Source: Bradyrhizobium sp. CCGUVB4N (GTDB lineage: Bacteria > Pseudomonadota > Alphaproteobacteria > Rhizobiales > Xanthobacteraceae). From it: a stretch of DNA of 64,000 nt. Below, in pieces: positions 27,307 through 35,737 of this stretch. A model generated the notes under the pieces. It searched no databases, had not been told where the DNA came from, and saw only the letters and a list, made by a program, of their open reading frames with translations. How positions within the stretch are numbered: the stretch's first letter is position 1; the number at the start of each line of letters is the position of its first letter. Location of the stretch: positions 8,637,001 to 8,701,000 of the forward strand of contig NZ_JANADP010000001.1 of assembly GCF_024199945.1 (NCBI RefSeq). The letters are read 5' to 3'. The translations under genes were made by a program, and so were the position numbers.

Positions 27307-27726
27307 ATGTTCGTGAACCGGCGCGACGTCCAGATCCAGTGGGGCGACTGCGACCCTGCCAACATCGTCTACTATCCGCGCTATTTCGCGATGTTCGACG
27401 ATTCGACCTCGACCCTGTTCGAGGTCGCCGGGTTCTCAAAACAGGACCTGGTCCGCAAATACGGCCTGGTGGGCATCCCCATGGTCGACACGCGGTCCAA
27501 GTTCTACATCCCCTCGACCTATGGCGACTGGATCACCATCGAAACGAAGATCGAGAGCATCAAGCGCTCGAGCTTCGAGGTGAAGCACAATGTCTACAAG
27601 GGCGATGCGCTCGCCATCGAAGGTTTTGAGACCCGCGTCCTGGTCGGCCGCGATCCCGTTAACCCCGACAAGCTGAAATCGGCACCGTTTCCGCCGGAAA
27701 TGGTAGCGAAATTCATAGGGAGTTAG
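27307..27726 (+). CDS. 4-hydroxybenzoyl-CoA thioesterase-like protein (FcbC type)
   Basis: 139 residues. The segment IQWGDCDPANIVYYPRYF closely follows the active-site segment of Pseudomonas 4-hydroxybenzoyl-CoA thioesterase, including the catalytic Asp of GDCDPA. It would release 4-hydroxybenzoate, the PobA substrate. It is the last enzyme gene of the operon, 22 bp after the SDR gene. The specificity is an inference from this segment and from neighbouring pobA. Confidence 0.88.
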   Translation: MFVNRRDVQIQWGDCDPANIVYYPRYFAMFDDSTSTLFEVAGFSKQDLVRKYGLVGIPMVDTRSKFYIPSTYGDWITIETKIESIKRSSFEVKHNVYKGDALAIEGFETRVLVGRDPVNPDKLKSAPFPPEMVAKFIGS

Positions 27727-27758
27727 ATCCGGAGCTAAATCGCCGCATCACCAAAAGA

Positions 27759-27784
27759 CGGGGCTGAAATAGCCCCGAATTTCT
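27759..27784 (+). terminator. Hairpin between thioesterase and binding-protein genes
   Basis: CGGGGCT/AGCCCCG arms with GAAAT loop, followed by AATTTCT. It is 33 bp after the thioesterase stop and 33 bp before the binding-protein start. It may terminate part of the transcripts or protect the downstream mRNA end. Confidence 0.55.
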
Positions 27785-27816
27785 GCTTTCAAAGAAATAC
27801 GAAAAGGGAGGAATCG

Positions 27817-28968
27817 ATGAAACGCTTTTACCTGACCGCCGCCATCGCCGCGGCCGCGCTGGCGCTGCCGGCCCTGCCGGTGCTGGCCCAGACCAACGAA
27901 ATCACCATCGGCATCAGCGTGACCACCACAGGTCCCGGTGCCGCCCTCGGCATCCCCGAACGCAACGCGCTGGAATTCGTGCCGAAGGAGATCGGCGGCG
28001 TGCCGCTGAAGGTGATCGTGCTCGACGACGGCGGCGACCCGACCACCGCGACCACCAATGCGCGCCGCTTCGTCACCGAATCCAAAGCCGACGTCATCAT
28101 GGGCTCCTCGATCACGCCGTCGTCGATCGCGATCTCCAACGTGGCGAACGAAGCCGGCATCCCGCATTTCGGCCTTGCGCCGTTCCCGATCACGCCCGAG
28201 CGCGCCAAGTGGTCGGTGTCGATGCCGCAGCCGATTCCGATCATGGGCAAGGTGATCTACGAGCACATGAAGGCCCACAACGTGAAGACGGTCGGCTATA
28301 TCGGCTACTCCGATTCCTACGGCGATCTCTGGTTCAACGATTTCAAGACCCAGGGCGTGCCGATGGGCATGACCATGGTCGACGAGGAGCGCTTTGCGCG
28401 TCCCGACACGTCGGTGACCGGACAGGTGCTCAAGCTCGTCGCGGCCAATCCGGACGCGATCCTGGTCGGCGCTTCCGGCACGGCCGCGGCGCTGCCGCAA
28501 ACCGAGCTGCGTGAGCGCGGCTATCAGGGCCTGATCTACCAGACCCACGGCGCGGCCAGCATGGACTTCATCCGCATCGCCGGTAAGGCCGCCGAGGGCG
28601 TGCTGATGACGTCGGGCCCGGTGATGGATCCCGAAGACCAGCCCGACAGCGCCCTCACCAAGAAGCCGGGCCTGGCGCTCAACTCCGCCTATGAGGGCAA
28701 ATACGGCCCGAACAGCCGCAGCCAGTTCGCCGGCCATTCCTACGACGCCTTCGAGGTCCTGAAGCGCGTCATCCCGACCGCGCTGAAGACGGCGAAGCCC
28801 GGTACGCCTGAGTTCCGCGAGGCCATTCGCCAGGCCTGGCTGACCGAGCGGGAAATCCCGGCAAGCCAGGGCGTCTACAACTTCACCGAAAAGGATCGCT
28901 ACGGCCTCGACGACCGCTCGCGCATCCTGCTTACGGTCAAGGACGGCAAATACACGCTCGCGAAATAA
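27817..28968 (+). CDS. ABC transporter substrate-binding protein (LivK/Peripla_BP_6 type), no permease nearby
   Basis: 383 residues from MKRFYLTAAIAAAALALPAL with a Sec signal ending ALPVLAQ. The start has GGGAGGAATCG upstream. The mature part has ITIGISVTTTGPGAALGIPERN and GYIGYSDSYGDLWFNDFK, typical of the branched-chain amino-acid receptor family. In Rhodopseudomonas and Bradyrhizobium such receptors can bind aromatic acids. No cognate permease or ATPase gene follows, so it must share a membrane complex encoded elsewhere. Confidence 0.9.
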   Translation: MKRFYLTAAIAAAALALPALPVLAQTNEITIGISVTTTGPGAALGIPERNALEFVPKEIGGVPLKVIVLDDGGDPTTATTNARRFVTESKADVIMGSSITPSSIAISNVANEAGIPHFGLAPFPITPERAKWSVSMPQPIPIMGKVIYEHMKAHNVKTVGYIGYSDSYGDLWFNDFKTQGVPMGMTMVDEERFARPDTSVTGQVLKLVAANPDAILVGASGTAAALPQTELRERGYQGLIYQTHGAASMDFIRIAGKAAEGVLMTSGPVMDPEDQPDSALTKKPGLALNSAYEGKYGPNSRSQFAGHSYDAFEVLKRVIPTALKTAKPGTPEFREAIRQAWLTEREIPASQGVYNFTEKDRYGLDDRSRILLTVKDGKYTLAK

Positions 28969-28993
28969 GCAGCGACGAGTTTCCAATACGACG

Positions 28994-29026
28994 AGAGCCG
29001 GCCCGATGGGCCGGCTCTTTTGTTTT
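28994..29026 (+). terminator. Rho-independent terminator
   Basis: Perfect arms AGAGCCGGCCC/GGGCCGGCTCT with a 3-nt loop, followed by TTTGTTTT. It ends the crotonase-to-binding-protein operon, 25 bp after its last stop. Confidence 0.88.
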
Positions 29027-29046
29027 GCGTTACCGGCGCGACTGCA

Positions 29047-29775
29047 TCAGGCCGCCTGCCGCAGCGGCGTCCAGGCGAACTCCGGATAGTAGGTGTCCAT
29101 CATCCGGTCGACATAGGCGGTGAGGTTTTGAAATCCTTCCGCGCGCTCGCGCAGACGGGATTCGAAGAACGGCGTGAGAATTCCGGCGAGCGCGCCGAAC
29201 GCCGTCGCGTCGACCCCGCTGGGCCTGTTGCCCATCAGATAGGATTTGTCGCCGAGCTGCACCGAGAGCGCAAACAACGAGCGCACCGCGAGCTCGACAT
29301 CGTCATCGGGCCCATGACGGCCGAGGCCGGAGAGCAGGTAGTTCTCGGCGACGCGGAATTGCGCGTCCTCGCGCAGTTTCTCGCGGCTGTGCTCGGGCGC
29401 CCCGTCGAAGAAATGCGCAGGGCCCTTGGCGAAATTGGCAGCATCGACCCAGCGCGCGCCGACCAGCGACCAATAGACGTGGTGCTCGATCATGCGCTCG
29501 AACGCCCAGGCCTGGGCGCGTTCGTGCAGGGAAAGGCCGGCGTCGAAGTCGAAGCCGTAGCGGCGCTCGATATGGGCGCGGATGAAGGTGGAATCGGCCA
29601 CCGCCTCGCCGCCGTCGTCGATGAAGGGCAGCTGCCCCTTCGGCGAAGCCGGGGGCATTGCGCGCTCCTTCCGGTAGGGCAGTCCCGCCATCTTGAGCTG
29701 CACCTCGGTCTTGGTGACGAAGGGGCTGATTTCCGGCAGGCCGAAGCCGGTGCCAAAGCCGTAAAGCGTTATCAT
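29047..29775 (-). CDS. Glutathione S-transferase-like protein
   Basis: 242 residues from the ATG at 29773-29775, preceded by CAGGAGAGCTCC. The N-terminal thioredoxin-like domain begins MITLYGFGTGFGLPEISPF and contains KGQLPFIDDGGEAVADSTFI, the cis-Pro and glutathione-gamma-Glu loop (here ADS). The C-terminal helical domain resembles Fax/metaxin-type GSTs (GVDATAFGALAGILTPF). It is cytoplasmic and its substrate is unknown. It is followed on the same strand, upstream, by a small ORF next to a YafY regulator. Confidence 0.82.
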   Translation of the reverse strand: MITLYGFGTGFGLPEISPFVTKTEVQLKMAGLPYRKERAMPPASPKGQLPFIDDGGEAVADSTFIRAHIERRYGFDFDAGLSLHERAQAWAFERMIEHHVYWSLVGARWVDAANFAKGPAHFFDGAPEHSREKLREDAQFRVAENYLLSGLGRHGPDDDVELAVRSLFALSVQLGDKSYLMGNRPSGVDATAFGALAGILTPFFESRLRERAEGFQNLTAYVDRMMDTYYPEFAWTPLRQAA

Positions 29776-29813
29776 TGGAGCTCTCCTGAACCTGCCGAAA
29801 GAGTTGACGGAAC

Positions 29814-30077
29814 CTAGTGACGGGCTGCTGCCACCATGGTGGCAGCAGCCGTGATATCTTCTGCGAAACGGGCCCCCCGCCAGGCGCGGCTCATGACATG
29901 GCGGACCAGCGCGTCCGCAGCCTGGATCAGCGCACGTACCAACAGGGTCGCAAGCGCAACGCGGAGATCGACGACGGTGAGATCGAAAAGCGCAAGGCGG
30001 CCAGGGACTCTGGCATGCAACGAGGTCTGCGCCCGCCACAACGGACCGACCAGGCCGAGATGGATTGGAATGATCAT
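29814..30077 (-). CDS. Small hypothetical protein, divergent from a YafY regulator
   Basis: 87 residues from the ATG at 30075-30077 with GAGGG upstream. It is basic and partly hydrophobic (VDLRVALATLLVRALIQAADALVRHVM) without a clear signal peptide or motif. It ends 38 bp before the GST start, which suggests one transcription unit. Its last codons run through a 28-bp perfect palindrome. I do not recognise it, and coding is likely but not certain. Confidence 0.5.
   Translation of the reverse strand: MIIPIHLGLVGPLWRAQTSLHARVPGRLALFDLTVVDLRVALATLLVRALIQAADALVRHVMSRAWRGARFAEDITAAATMVAAARH
29823..29850. repeat. 28-bp perfect palindrome
   Basis: GGCTGCTGCCACCA followed directly by its reverse complement, with no spacer. 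It lies in the last codons of the small minus-strand gene and 48 bp upstream of the GST start. It could extrude as a cruciform or act as an RNA hairpin or operator. Confidence 0.8.
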
Positions 30078-30189
30078 GGACAAACCCTCTTCAGTCGATG
30101 TGTTGTCCCGGTATAGAACTCCCCTGCTGCCAACATCCTGTCAGCAGCCACGCGCCGTTTTCTGATCCGCCCCCGATGAGAGAATTGTC

Positions 30190-30888
30190 ATGAGACGCGC
30201 CGACCGGCTGTTTCAGATCATCCAGGTGCTGAGACGCACCCGTAAGCCGCTGACGGCGGACGCAATTGCGGCCGAACTCGAGACGTCGAAGCGAACGATC
30301 TATCGCGACATCGCAACGCTGATGGGCCAGCGCGTGCCGATCCGCGGCGAGGCCGGCATGGGCTACATCCTGGAGAAAGGTTTCGACCTGCCCCCCTTGA
30401 TGCTGACACCCGACGAGATCGAGGCGGCGGTGCTCGGTGCGCAATGGGTCGCGGGCCACGCCGATTCCACGCTGGCGCGCGCGGCCGAAGATTTGATGGC
30501 CAAGATCGCCGACACCGTGCCCGAGCGCCTGCGCCCCTTCGTGCTGGAGCCTGCGAGCCGCGCGCGCCCGAGCTGGAACAGGGAGCCTGACCGCCTGGAC
30601 ATGGCGCGCACGCGCACCCAGATTCACGAGGGCAAGAAGATCATGCTGCGCTATCGCGACGAGCAGGGCCGGCCCAGCGAGCGCATGATCTGGCCGATCT
30701 CGGTCGGCTATCTCGAAGCCGTGCGCCTGCTCGCGGCCTGGTGCGAGCTGCGCAGCGATTTCCGCAGCTTCCGCACCGACCGCGTGGTGGATGCGACCTA
30801 TCTCGACGAAAGATATCCGGAGCGGCGCGACGTGCTGCGCGCGAAATGGCGGCAGAGCCTGGTCTGGGGCCCGCCCAAGGACACCTGA
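30190..30888 (+). CDS. YafY-family transcriptional regulator (HTH plus WYL-type domain)
   Basis: 232 residues. The N-terminal winged helix is MRRADRLFQIIQVLRR with LETSKRTIYRDIATLMGQ. The C-terminal WYL-type domain spans about 135-215, with RPSERMIWPISVGYLEAVRLLAAW, where WPIS-Y replaces the usual P-x-x-W-Y-L. It is divergent from the small protein and GST genes, which may be its targets. The ligand is unknown. Confidence 0.9.
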   Translation: MRRADRLFQIIQVLRRTRKPLTADAIAAELETSKRTIYRDIATLMGQRVPIRGEAGMGYILEKGFDLPPLMLTPDEIEAAVLGAQWVAGHADSTLARAAEDLMAKIADTVPERLRPFVLEPASRARPSWNREPDRLDMARTRTQIHEGKKIMLRYRDEQGRPSERMIWPISVGYLEAVRLLAAWCELRSDFRSFRTDRVVDATYLDERYPERRDVLRAKWRQSLVWGPPKDT

Positions 30889-30907
30889 CAAGGGACACGT
30901 GACGAGG

Positions 30908-31222
30908 ATGGAAGAAATCGATCTGTCGAGCTGTTGCCAGAGCTGCGGCGCCTGCTGCGGCTATTCGCAGAACTGGCCGCGCTTCTCGATCGAGAGCGAC
31001 GAGGAGCTTGCAGCGATTCCGGAGACGCTCATCAACGAGCGACAATCCGGCATGCGCTGCGAAGGCGATCGCTGTTCAGCGTTGCAGGGCGAGATCGGCA
31101 AGGCAACCGCGTGCGGCATCTACGCGATGCGGCCGGAGGTGTGTCGCACCTGCATGCCGGGCGACGCCGAATGCGCGATGGCGCGGCGGAAGTTCGGACT
31201 GCCTGTGATCGTGACCGCTTAA
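30908..31222 (+). CDS. YkgJ-family cysteine-cluster protein
   Basis: 104 residues from the ATG after GACGAGG. The pattern CCQSCGACCGY near the N-terminus, then RCxxLxGxIGK and GIYAMRPEVCRTC, is the YkgJ/Fe-S- or zinc-chelating cysteine cluster family. It is cytoplasmic with an unknown role. It lies 19 bp after the YafY gene and may be co-transcribed; its 3' end overlaps the convergent gene by 4 bp. Confidence 0.85.
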   Translation: MEEIDLSSCCQSCGACCGYSQNWPRFSIESDEELAAIPETLINERQSGMRCEGDRCSALQGEIGKATACGIYAMRPEVCRTCMPGDAECAMARRKFGLPVIVTA

Positions 31223-31617
31223 GCGGGGACGGCTTCGCTGATCTCGTCGTCGATCTCGTCGTCCAGCGGTGCGAGCACCGAGAGCGGCTTGGTCGACAGG
31301 CTGATCGGCTTGCGGCCGCCCGACAGCGACGGCGGCGATTTGGACGAGCCCTCGCGCGACAGCGCATAGAGCGTCGAGCCGACACGGCCGCCGTTCTCGA
31401 TCAAGTCGCGCTCGCTGCAGCTGGCTGCGATCGCGACGGCCAGCGAATGAAGATGGCTGCGGCGATAGCAAAACAGCGCCAACCTGGCGCGCGCGTCAGG
31501 GGAAACACTCTCAACCAGCCTCGGCAGGCCACTCTCGCTGGCGCGGTACATCTCGCCAAGGAGCTCGTCGCGAACCGGGCAGAAATCGCTTTCATAAGCG
31601 TCGCGGCTTGAAAACAT
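31219..31617 (-). CDS. Hypothetical protein
   Basis: 132 residues from the ATG at 31615-31617, preceded by GGGAGAACTGCA. The sequence begins MFSSRDAYESDFCPVRDELLG. A helical middle part holds RARLALFCYRRSHLHSLAVAIA and GGRVGSTLYALSREG, and an acidic tail ends DDEIDDEISEAVPA. There is no signal peptide or membrane segment. I do not recognise a family. It stands alone, with a repeat element upstream. Confidence 0.68.
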   Translation of the reverse strand: MFSSRDAYESDFCPVRDELLGEMYRASESGLPRLVESVSPDARARLALFCYRRSHLHSLAVAIAASCSERDLIENGGRVGSTLYALSREGSSKSPPSLSGGRKPISLSTKPLSVLAPLDDEIDDEISEAVPA

Positions 31618-31768
31618 TGCAGTTCTCCCTCGTGTCCGGAAGATGCAGCGCAATTCTCTAATGAAAGGTTAACCACCCTGGGCGGTAGTCACCCGGGGTG
31701 CTTGCCGTTATGGCGCGAATCGGAGCGGCCCCCTGCCGGGCTGAATACGGGGTCGGCGGTGCCGTTGC

Positions 31769-31885
31769 GGCCATCCTTCGAGACGCCCGCCTCTGGCGGC
31801 TCCTCGGGATGAGGTTTGTTTCCACCGAAAAATTCCAACGCCTGATGGTGAGGCGGCGCGAGGCGCCGTCTCGAACCACGAGGCC
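31769..31885. repeat. Intergenic repeat element with related inverted ends
   Basis: Begins GGCCATCCTTCGAGACG and ends CGTCTCGAACCACGAGGCC, an imperfect inverted pair; the inside has CTCCTCGGGATGAGG and CCTGATGGTGAGG. This matches a multicopy Bradyrhizobium element as I remember it. It occupies much of the 290-bp gap between two minus-strand genes, in which I see no other feature. Confidence 0.65.
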
Positions 31886-31907
31886 GGGCAGCCGACCGCA
31901 GGCAGCC

Positions 31908-32309
31908 TCAGTTGGCCGCCATGAAGATGGAGAGGCCGAAGCCGGTCAGATGGTGCAGCGCCTGGTCGACGCCGATCAGGGTCCAGAACCAGGGGTGCTC
32001 CTGGTTGACGCCGAAATTGGCCGAGACCAGTCCCTTGGCGCGGTCGATCGTGATGTGAATGACGAAGTCGATGAGCGCCACGAACCAGAATTTCGGTGCG
32101 ACGATCAGGATCAGCGGCAGCGCAACTGCAAGGTGAATCAGGCAGTGCACCAGAAGCGGCAAAGCCCAGCCGTGCTTCTGGTCCTTGCCGTGCGCCATCC
32201 ATGCGGTCTGCAGCACGAAATCGGCGATGATGTGCTTGAAGGTGAGCAGCAACATCCAGCCAATGAGCGCTTCAACCGGAACCGCCGATGACAGAGGTGG
32301 AAACGACAA
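31908..32309 (-). CDS. DUF3307-type small membrane protein
   Basis: 133 residues with three to four hydrophobic segments. The pattern FKHIIADFVLQTAWMAHGKD followed by HCLIHLAVALPL and DFVIHITIDRAKG (His/Asp residues in helices) is that of the DUF3307 family of inner-membrane proteins. The family has no firmly known function. It has no close neighbour on its strand. The 351 bp upstream (32310-32660) contain only a weak hairpin near 32548-32564 followed by T-rich sequence and no gene I would support. Confidence 0.78.
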   Translation of the reverse strand: MSFPPLSSAVPVEALIGWMLLLTFKHIIADFVLQTAWMAHGKDQKHGWALPLLVHCLIHLAVALPLILIVAPKFWFVALIDFVIHITIDRAKGLVSANFGVNQEHPWFWTLIGVDQALHHLTGFGLSIFMAAN

Positions 32310-32660
32310 AGCTGACGCCCTCGTTGAATCGAAAAGAAAGAATGGAGCGTTCAGCGCAACTTCTTCTTGGACCCGTCAGATCATCGGGACCGCTGATTTA
32401 TGACATCTCCCGCGACGGAATGCAGCCGGGGGGAACTGGAAAATCGCCAACTGTGGCTAAACGGTGATAGCATGACCAAACGACGCGGATCGGTCGGGTA
32501 AGGTTACCTTCGGCGCGGAATTTGCATTCTCTCGCTGGAGCGCTATCATCCTCAGGTAGAGGATTATCGTTCTTTTTTCAGATGCTTACGAATTTTCCGC
32601 GCGTGCCGCCGGCGATGCCCGTGCCGCCCGCCGTCCCAGAAATAAGGCCAGAGTGCTGCC

Positions 32661-34109
32661 ATGAGTGCTGAAGGTCCGACCTCGTCGACCGAGCTCCCGC
32701 CGCCCCGGCGTCCCAAGGTGATCAAGACCAATCAGCAGCAGGTCGTGCTGTATGTCGTGCTGACCCTGCTGCTGTCGCTTGCCACCGTCTGGGCCGGACG
32801 CGCCTGGTTGCACAATTCGGAGACGCTGACCTTTGCCGTCGGCGCTCCCAACAGCGACGAAGCACTGTTCGCGACCAAGCTCGCCACACTGCTGAAGAAC
32901 AACGCCTCCCGTTTCCGGATCAAGGTCGTCAACAACGCCGACGGCGCCAAGGCACTCGCGCAGTTCGATCGCAGGCAGGCCGATCTTGCCGTGCTGCGCA
33001 CCGACGCCAAGGTGCCGCTGCGGGCGCGGACGCTCGCGATCCTCGAGCACGATCTCGTGCTGCTGCTCGGCCCCGGCAGCAAGAAGATCAAGTCGCTCGC
33101 CGAGCTCAAGAAGAAGAAGGTCGCCATTCTCGCCGAGAATGATTCGTCCCTCGCCTTCGTTCGCAGCATCCTCGACATTCCCGCCGACAGCCCCGACGCC
33201 GCGAAGATCCAGATGGCGCCGCAGGGTGCGACACTGGACAAGCTGTTCGCGCCGGCCAACGGCTTCAGTGCGGTGATTGCCGTCGTCCACGCCTCCAAAG
33301 CCGTGCGCGACAAGGCCTATGAGCAGGTCGCCAAGCGTGGCGGCTTCACGCTCAATGCAATCGACGAGGCCAAGGCCCTGGCACGCAAATTCCCCGGCAT
33401 ATCAGACGAGACGCTGACGGCAGGCACGCTGTCCGCCTCGCCCGAGATTCCCGACGACGATCTCGACACGATCGGCCTCGAATGGCTGCTGGTCGCTCAG
33501 TCCAAGATGTCGGCGACCACCGCCGGCGACATCGCGCGCATCGTCTACGAGAACAAGTCCGCGCTCGGGCTCGACAACGGCTTTGCGACCCATATCGAAC
33601 CGGCTTCCGTCGAGAAAGATGCGTACGTGATGGCGCATCAGGGCGCCGCCGACTACATCAACGATGACACCAAGTCGTTCATGGATAAGTACAGCGACAT
33701 GATGTATCTGGGCGCCGCCGCGCTCAGCGTCATCGGTTCGATCTTCGCTGCGATCTACGCCAAGATCACCCGCATCGCGCCTGAGAAGGCTGGCGAACTT
33801 TCTACCGCCGTCCTCGACGTCGGCGAACGCATCGAGCACGCCCATTCGCTGGATCAGCTCGAATGCCTGCAGGACGAGCTCGAGGGCATCTTGCGCGGCG
33901 CGGTGATCGGCTTGCGCGACGGCACGATCAGTACCGACGGCCTCGATACCTTCAAGCTCGGCTATGAATTCGTCCGCGACGAGATCGGCATGCGCCGCGA
34001 CTACCTGAAGCGCCACGCCAGCGAGCTCGAGAAGATCGGCGCCCCCGCCGCGCTCCCGCCGCCCGAAGACAGCAATGTCGTCGTGGTGAAGACGGCTCAG
34101 AGTGCCTGA
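32661..34109 (+). CDS. TAXI-type TRAP solute receptor domain protein with two membrane anchors
   Basis: 482 residues. The N-terminus is a Pro-rich cytoplasmic tail followed by an uncleaved helix (about 28-48). Residues 53-340 form a TAXI/NMT1-like binding fold with LTFAVGAPNSDEALFATKLA and GATLDKLFAPANGFSAVIAVV. A second membrane helix (about 349-368) follows, then a cytoplasmic helical domain of about 110 residues (RIAPEKAGELSTAVLDVGER...). There is no TRAP permease gene in the window. A ligand sensor that transmits across the membrane is possible, but this is an inference. Confidence 0.8.
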   Translation: MSAEGPTSSTELPPPRRPKVIKTNQQQVVLYVVLTLLLSLATVWAGRAWLHNSETLTFAVGAPNSDEALFATKLATLLKNNASRFRIKVVNNADGAKALAQFDRRQADLAVLRTDAKVPLRARTLAILEHDLVLLLGPGSKKIKSLAELKKKKVAILAENDSSLAFVRSILDIPADSPDAAKIQMAPQGATLDKLFAPANGFSAVIAVVHASKAVRDKAYEQVAKRGGFTLNAIDEAKALARKFPGISDETLTAGTLSASPEIPDDDLDTIGLEWLLVAQSKMSATTAGDIARIVYENKSALGLDNGFATHIEPASVEKDAYVMAHQGAADYINDDTKSFMDKYSDMMYLGAAALSVIGSIFAAIYAKITRIAPEKAGELSTAVLDVGERIEHAHSLDQLECLQDELEGILRGAVIGLRDGTISTDGLDTFKLGYEFVRDEIGMRRDYLKRHASELEKIGAPAALPPPEDSNVVVVKTAQSA

Positions 34110-34231
34110 CCTATCGAGGCCGTGCCTCGAGATCGGGCTCGCTCGCTTTTTGGGCGAATCGCGAGCCATGCCCCGGGAACCGTTTCCCTCGTACAACCGT
34201 TGGCGTTCTCAGCACAACCGGAGAACGCACC

Positions 34232-34450
34232 ATGCGTCTGCTCCTTCTCATCATCTTGCTGGGAATGCTGGTTGCGGTTGGTTACTTCGGCTATTCGGCC
34301 ATGGCGGTCGAAGGCGACCCGCTCCCGACGGAAGGTTATGTGGCACTGGCGCTCGGAGCGGGGTTCTCCGTGATCGTCGGCGTCGGCCTGATGATGCTGC
34401 TGTTCCTGAGCAGCCGCCGCGGCTATGACGAACCTCCACATTTCAAATAG
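34232..34450 (+). CDS. Small two-helix membrane protein
   Basis: 72 residues: MRLLLLIILLGMLVAVGYFGYSAM is the first membrane helix, a short loop VEGDPLPTEG follows, then GYVALALGAGFSVIVGVGLM as the second, and a charged tail SSRRGYDEPPHFK. The ATG lies 8 bases after GGAG (CCGGAGAACGCACC). No function is recognised. It is isolated between the TAXI-like and channel genes on the same strand. Confidence 0.7.
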   Translation: MRLLLLIILLGMLVAVGYFGYSAMAVEGDPLPTEGYVALALGAGFSVIVGVGLMMLLFLSSRRGYDEPPHFK

Positions 34451-34616
34451 CAACCAGACCCCGCCCCCTTGCGATTGGACGAAGTAGCCGCGCCCTGATC
34501 CGGGCGGATGGTTCGGCTGCCCGCCCCGTCGTTGACGGCCCCGGTCCGGGCGGGCACTTTGGCGCCCAAGTCCCTGGCCGGGACCGCCAAGCACCAAGAT
34601 CGAGCCGCCATTCCGC

Positions 34617-35726
34617 ATGTTCAAGCCGATGTTTCCCCCTCTGGCCCAGTTCGTGGCCGCGACCGCCGGCCGCAACATGACCAAGGCGGCCTATGTGGCC
34701 GTGACCGTCGGCGTGGTCAGCATGGTGCTGCTAACGCTCGATCCAGCCTATGAAGCGGCCCACCGTTGGGTCGATTTCCTGCTCTGGGCCTGTCTCGCCT
34801 ATTTCGTGTTCGAATGGCTGGTCCGGCTGCGCCACATGGCGCGGCAGGGGCGGCTCGCCCTCTACATGTCCTCCTCGGCCGGGTGGGTCGACGCATTGGG
34901 GGCATTGGCGGTGCCGGTCGCCCTGATCCTCGGCGCCGAACCCAAGACCGCCTGGCTCCTGAGCGTGCTCTGGGTCTTGAAGGTGGTGCCGGGCATTCCC
35001 GGCCTGCGCCAGCTCCGCCGCGTGCTGGTGCTGGAATCCGGACCGCTGCTCAGCGTGCTTGTGATTTTCCTGATGGTGGTCTTCCTGGCCTCCGTCGCCG
35101 AATATTTCCTGGAGCGGGACGTGCAGCCGCAGACGTTTGGCAGCGTCCCTGCCGCGCTGTGGTGGGCGGTCGTCACCCTGACCACGACAGGCTATGGCGA
35201 CGTCGTACCGGTCACGCCGCTCGGCCGCATGGTCGCGGCGCTGGTGATGATCTCCGGCCTCGGCGTGTTCGGCCTCTGGACCGGTATTCTGGCGACCGGG
35301 TTCGCGGCGGAAACCCGGCGTGACAACTTCCTCAAGACCTGGGAATCCGTCAGCAAGGTGCCGTTCTTCGCGGCGCTGGGGCCGGCAGCGATCGCTGACG
35401 TCACCCACATGCTGCGTACCATGGAGCTGCCGGCACGCACCATGATCATCCGCAAGGGCGCGCAGGGCGACTGCATGTACTTCATCGCGGCCGGCGCGGT
35501 CGAGGTCGACCTCCCCGGCAAGAAAGTCCAGCTCGGCGAGGGCGCCTTCTTCGGTGAGATGGCGCTGCTCGGCAACAACATGCGCGGCGCCAATGTCTCG
35601 ACCACGAAAGTGTCGCGGCTGCTGGTGCTCGACCTCGTCGACTTCCGCGTGCTGATGGCGCGGCACCCGGACCTCGCCGAGACCATCGACGCCGAGGCGA
35701 AGCGCCGGGCGCTCGAAAACAAGTAA
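34617..35726 (+). CDS. Cyclic-nucleotide-gated potassium channel (MloK1-like)
   Basis: 369 residues. Six membrane segments form the voltage-sensor-like S1-S4 (S4 near 123-140 with Arg131, 134, 135) and the pore. The selectivity filter TTTGYGD (189-195) is that of potassium channels. The C-terminal cyclic-nucleotide-binding domain (about 250-365) has GEGAFFGEMALL and MRGANVS with the phosphate-binding Arg323. The layout matches MloK1 of Mesorhizobium. It conducts K+ across the inner membrane when cAMP binds. The next gene overlaps its stop region. Confidence 0.93.
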   Translation: MFKPMFPPLAQFVAATAGRNMTKAAYVAVTVGVVSMVLLTLDPAYEAAHRWVDFLLWACLAYFVFEWLVRLRHMARQGRLALYMSSSAGWVDALGALAVPVALILGAEPKTAWLLSVLWVLKVVPGIPGLRQLRRVLVLESGPLLSVLVIFLMVVFLASVAEYFLERDVQPQTFGSVPAALWWAVVTLTTTGYGDVVPVTPLGRMVAALVMISGLGVFGLWTGILATGFAAETRRDNFLKTWESVSKVPFFAALGPAAIADVTHMLRTMELPARTMIIRKGAQGDCMYFIAAGAVEVDLPGKKVQLGEGAFFGEMALLGNNMRGANVSTTKVSRLLVLDLVDFRVLMARHPDLAETIDAEAKRRALENK

Positions 35727-35737
35727 TGGAGACAAGA

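Noticed and set aside
29817..30116. Plus-strand 99-residue frame overlapping the small gene near the YafY regulator
   Set aside because: It runs over the divergent control region and through the palindrome; the minus-strand frame has a better start site.
32310..32660. Possible terminator (ATCCTC/GAGGAT near 32548-32564 followed by T-rich DNA) or small gene in this gap
   Set aside because: The stem is only six base pairs and no gene ends just upstream on the plus strand; open frames here lack start signals.
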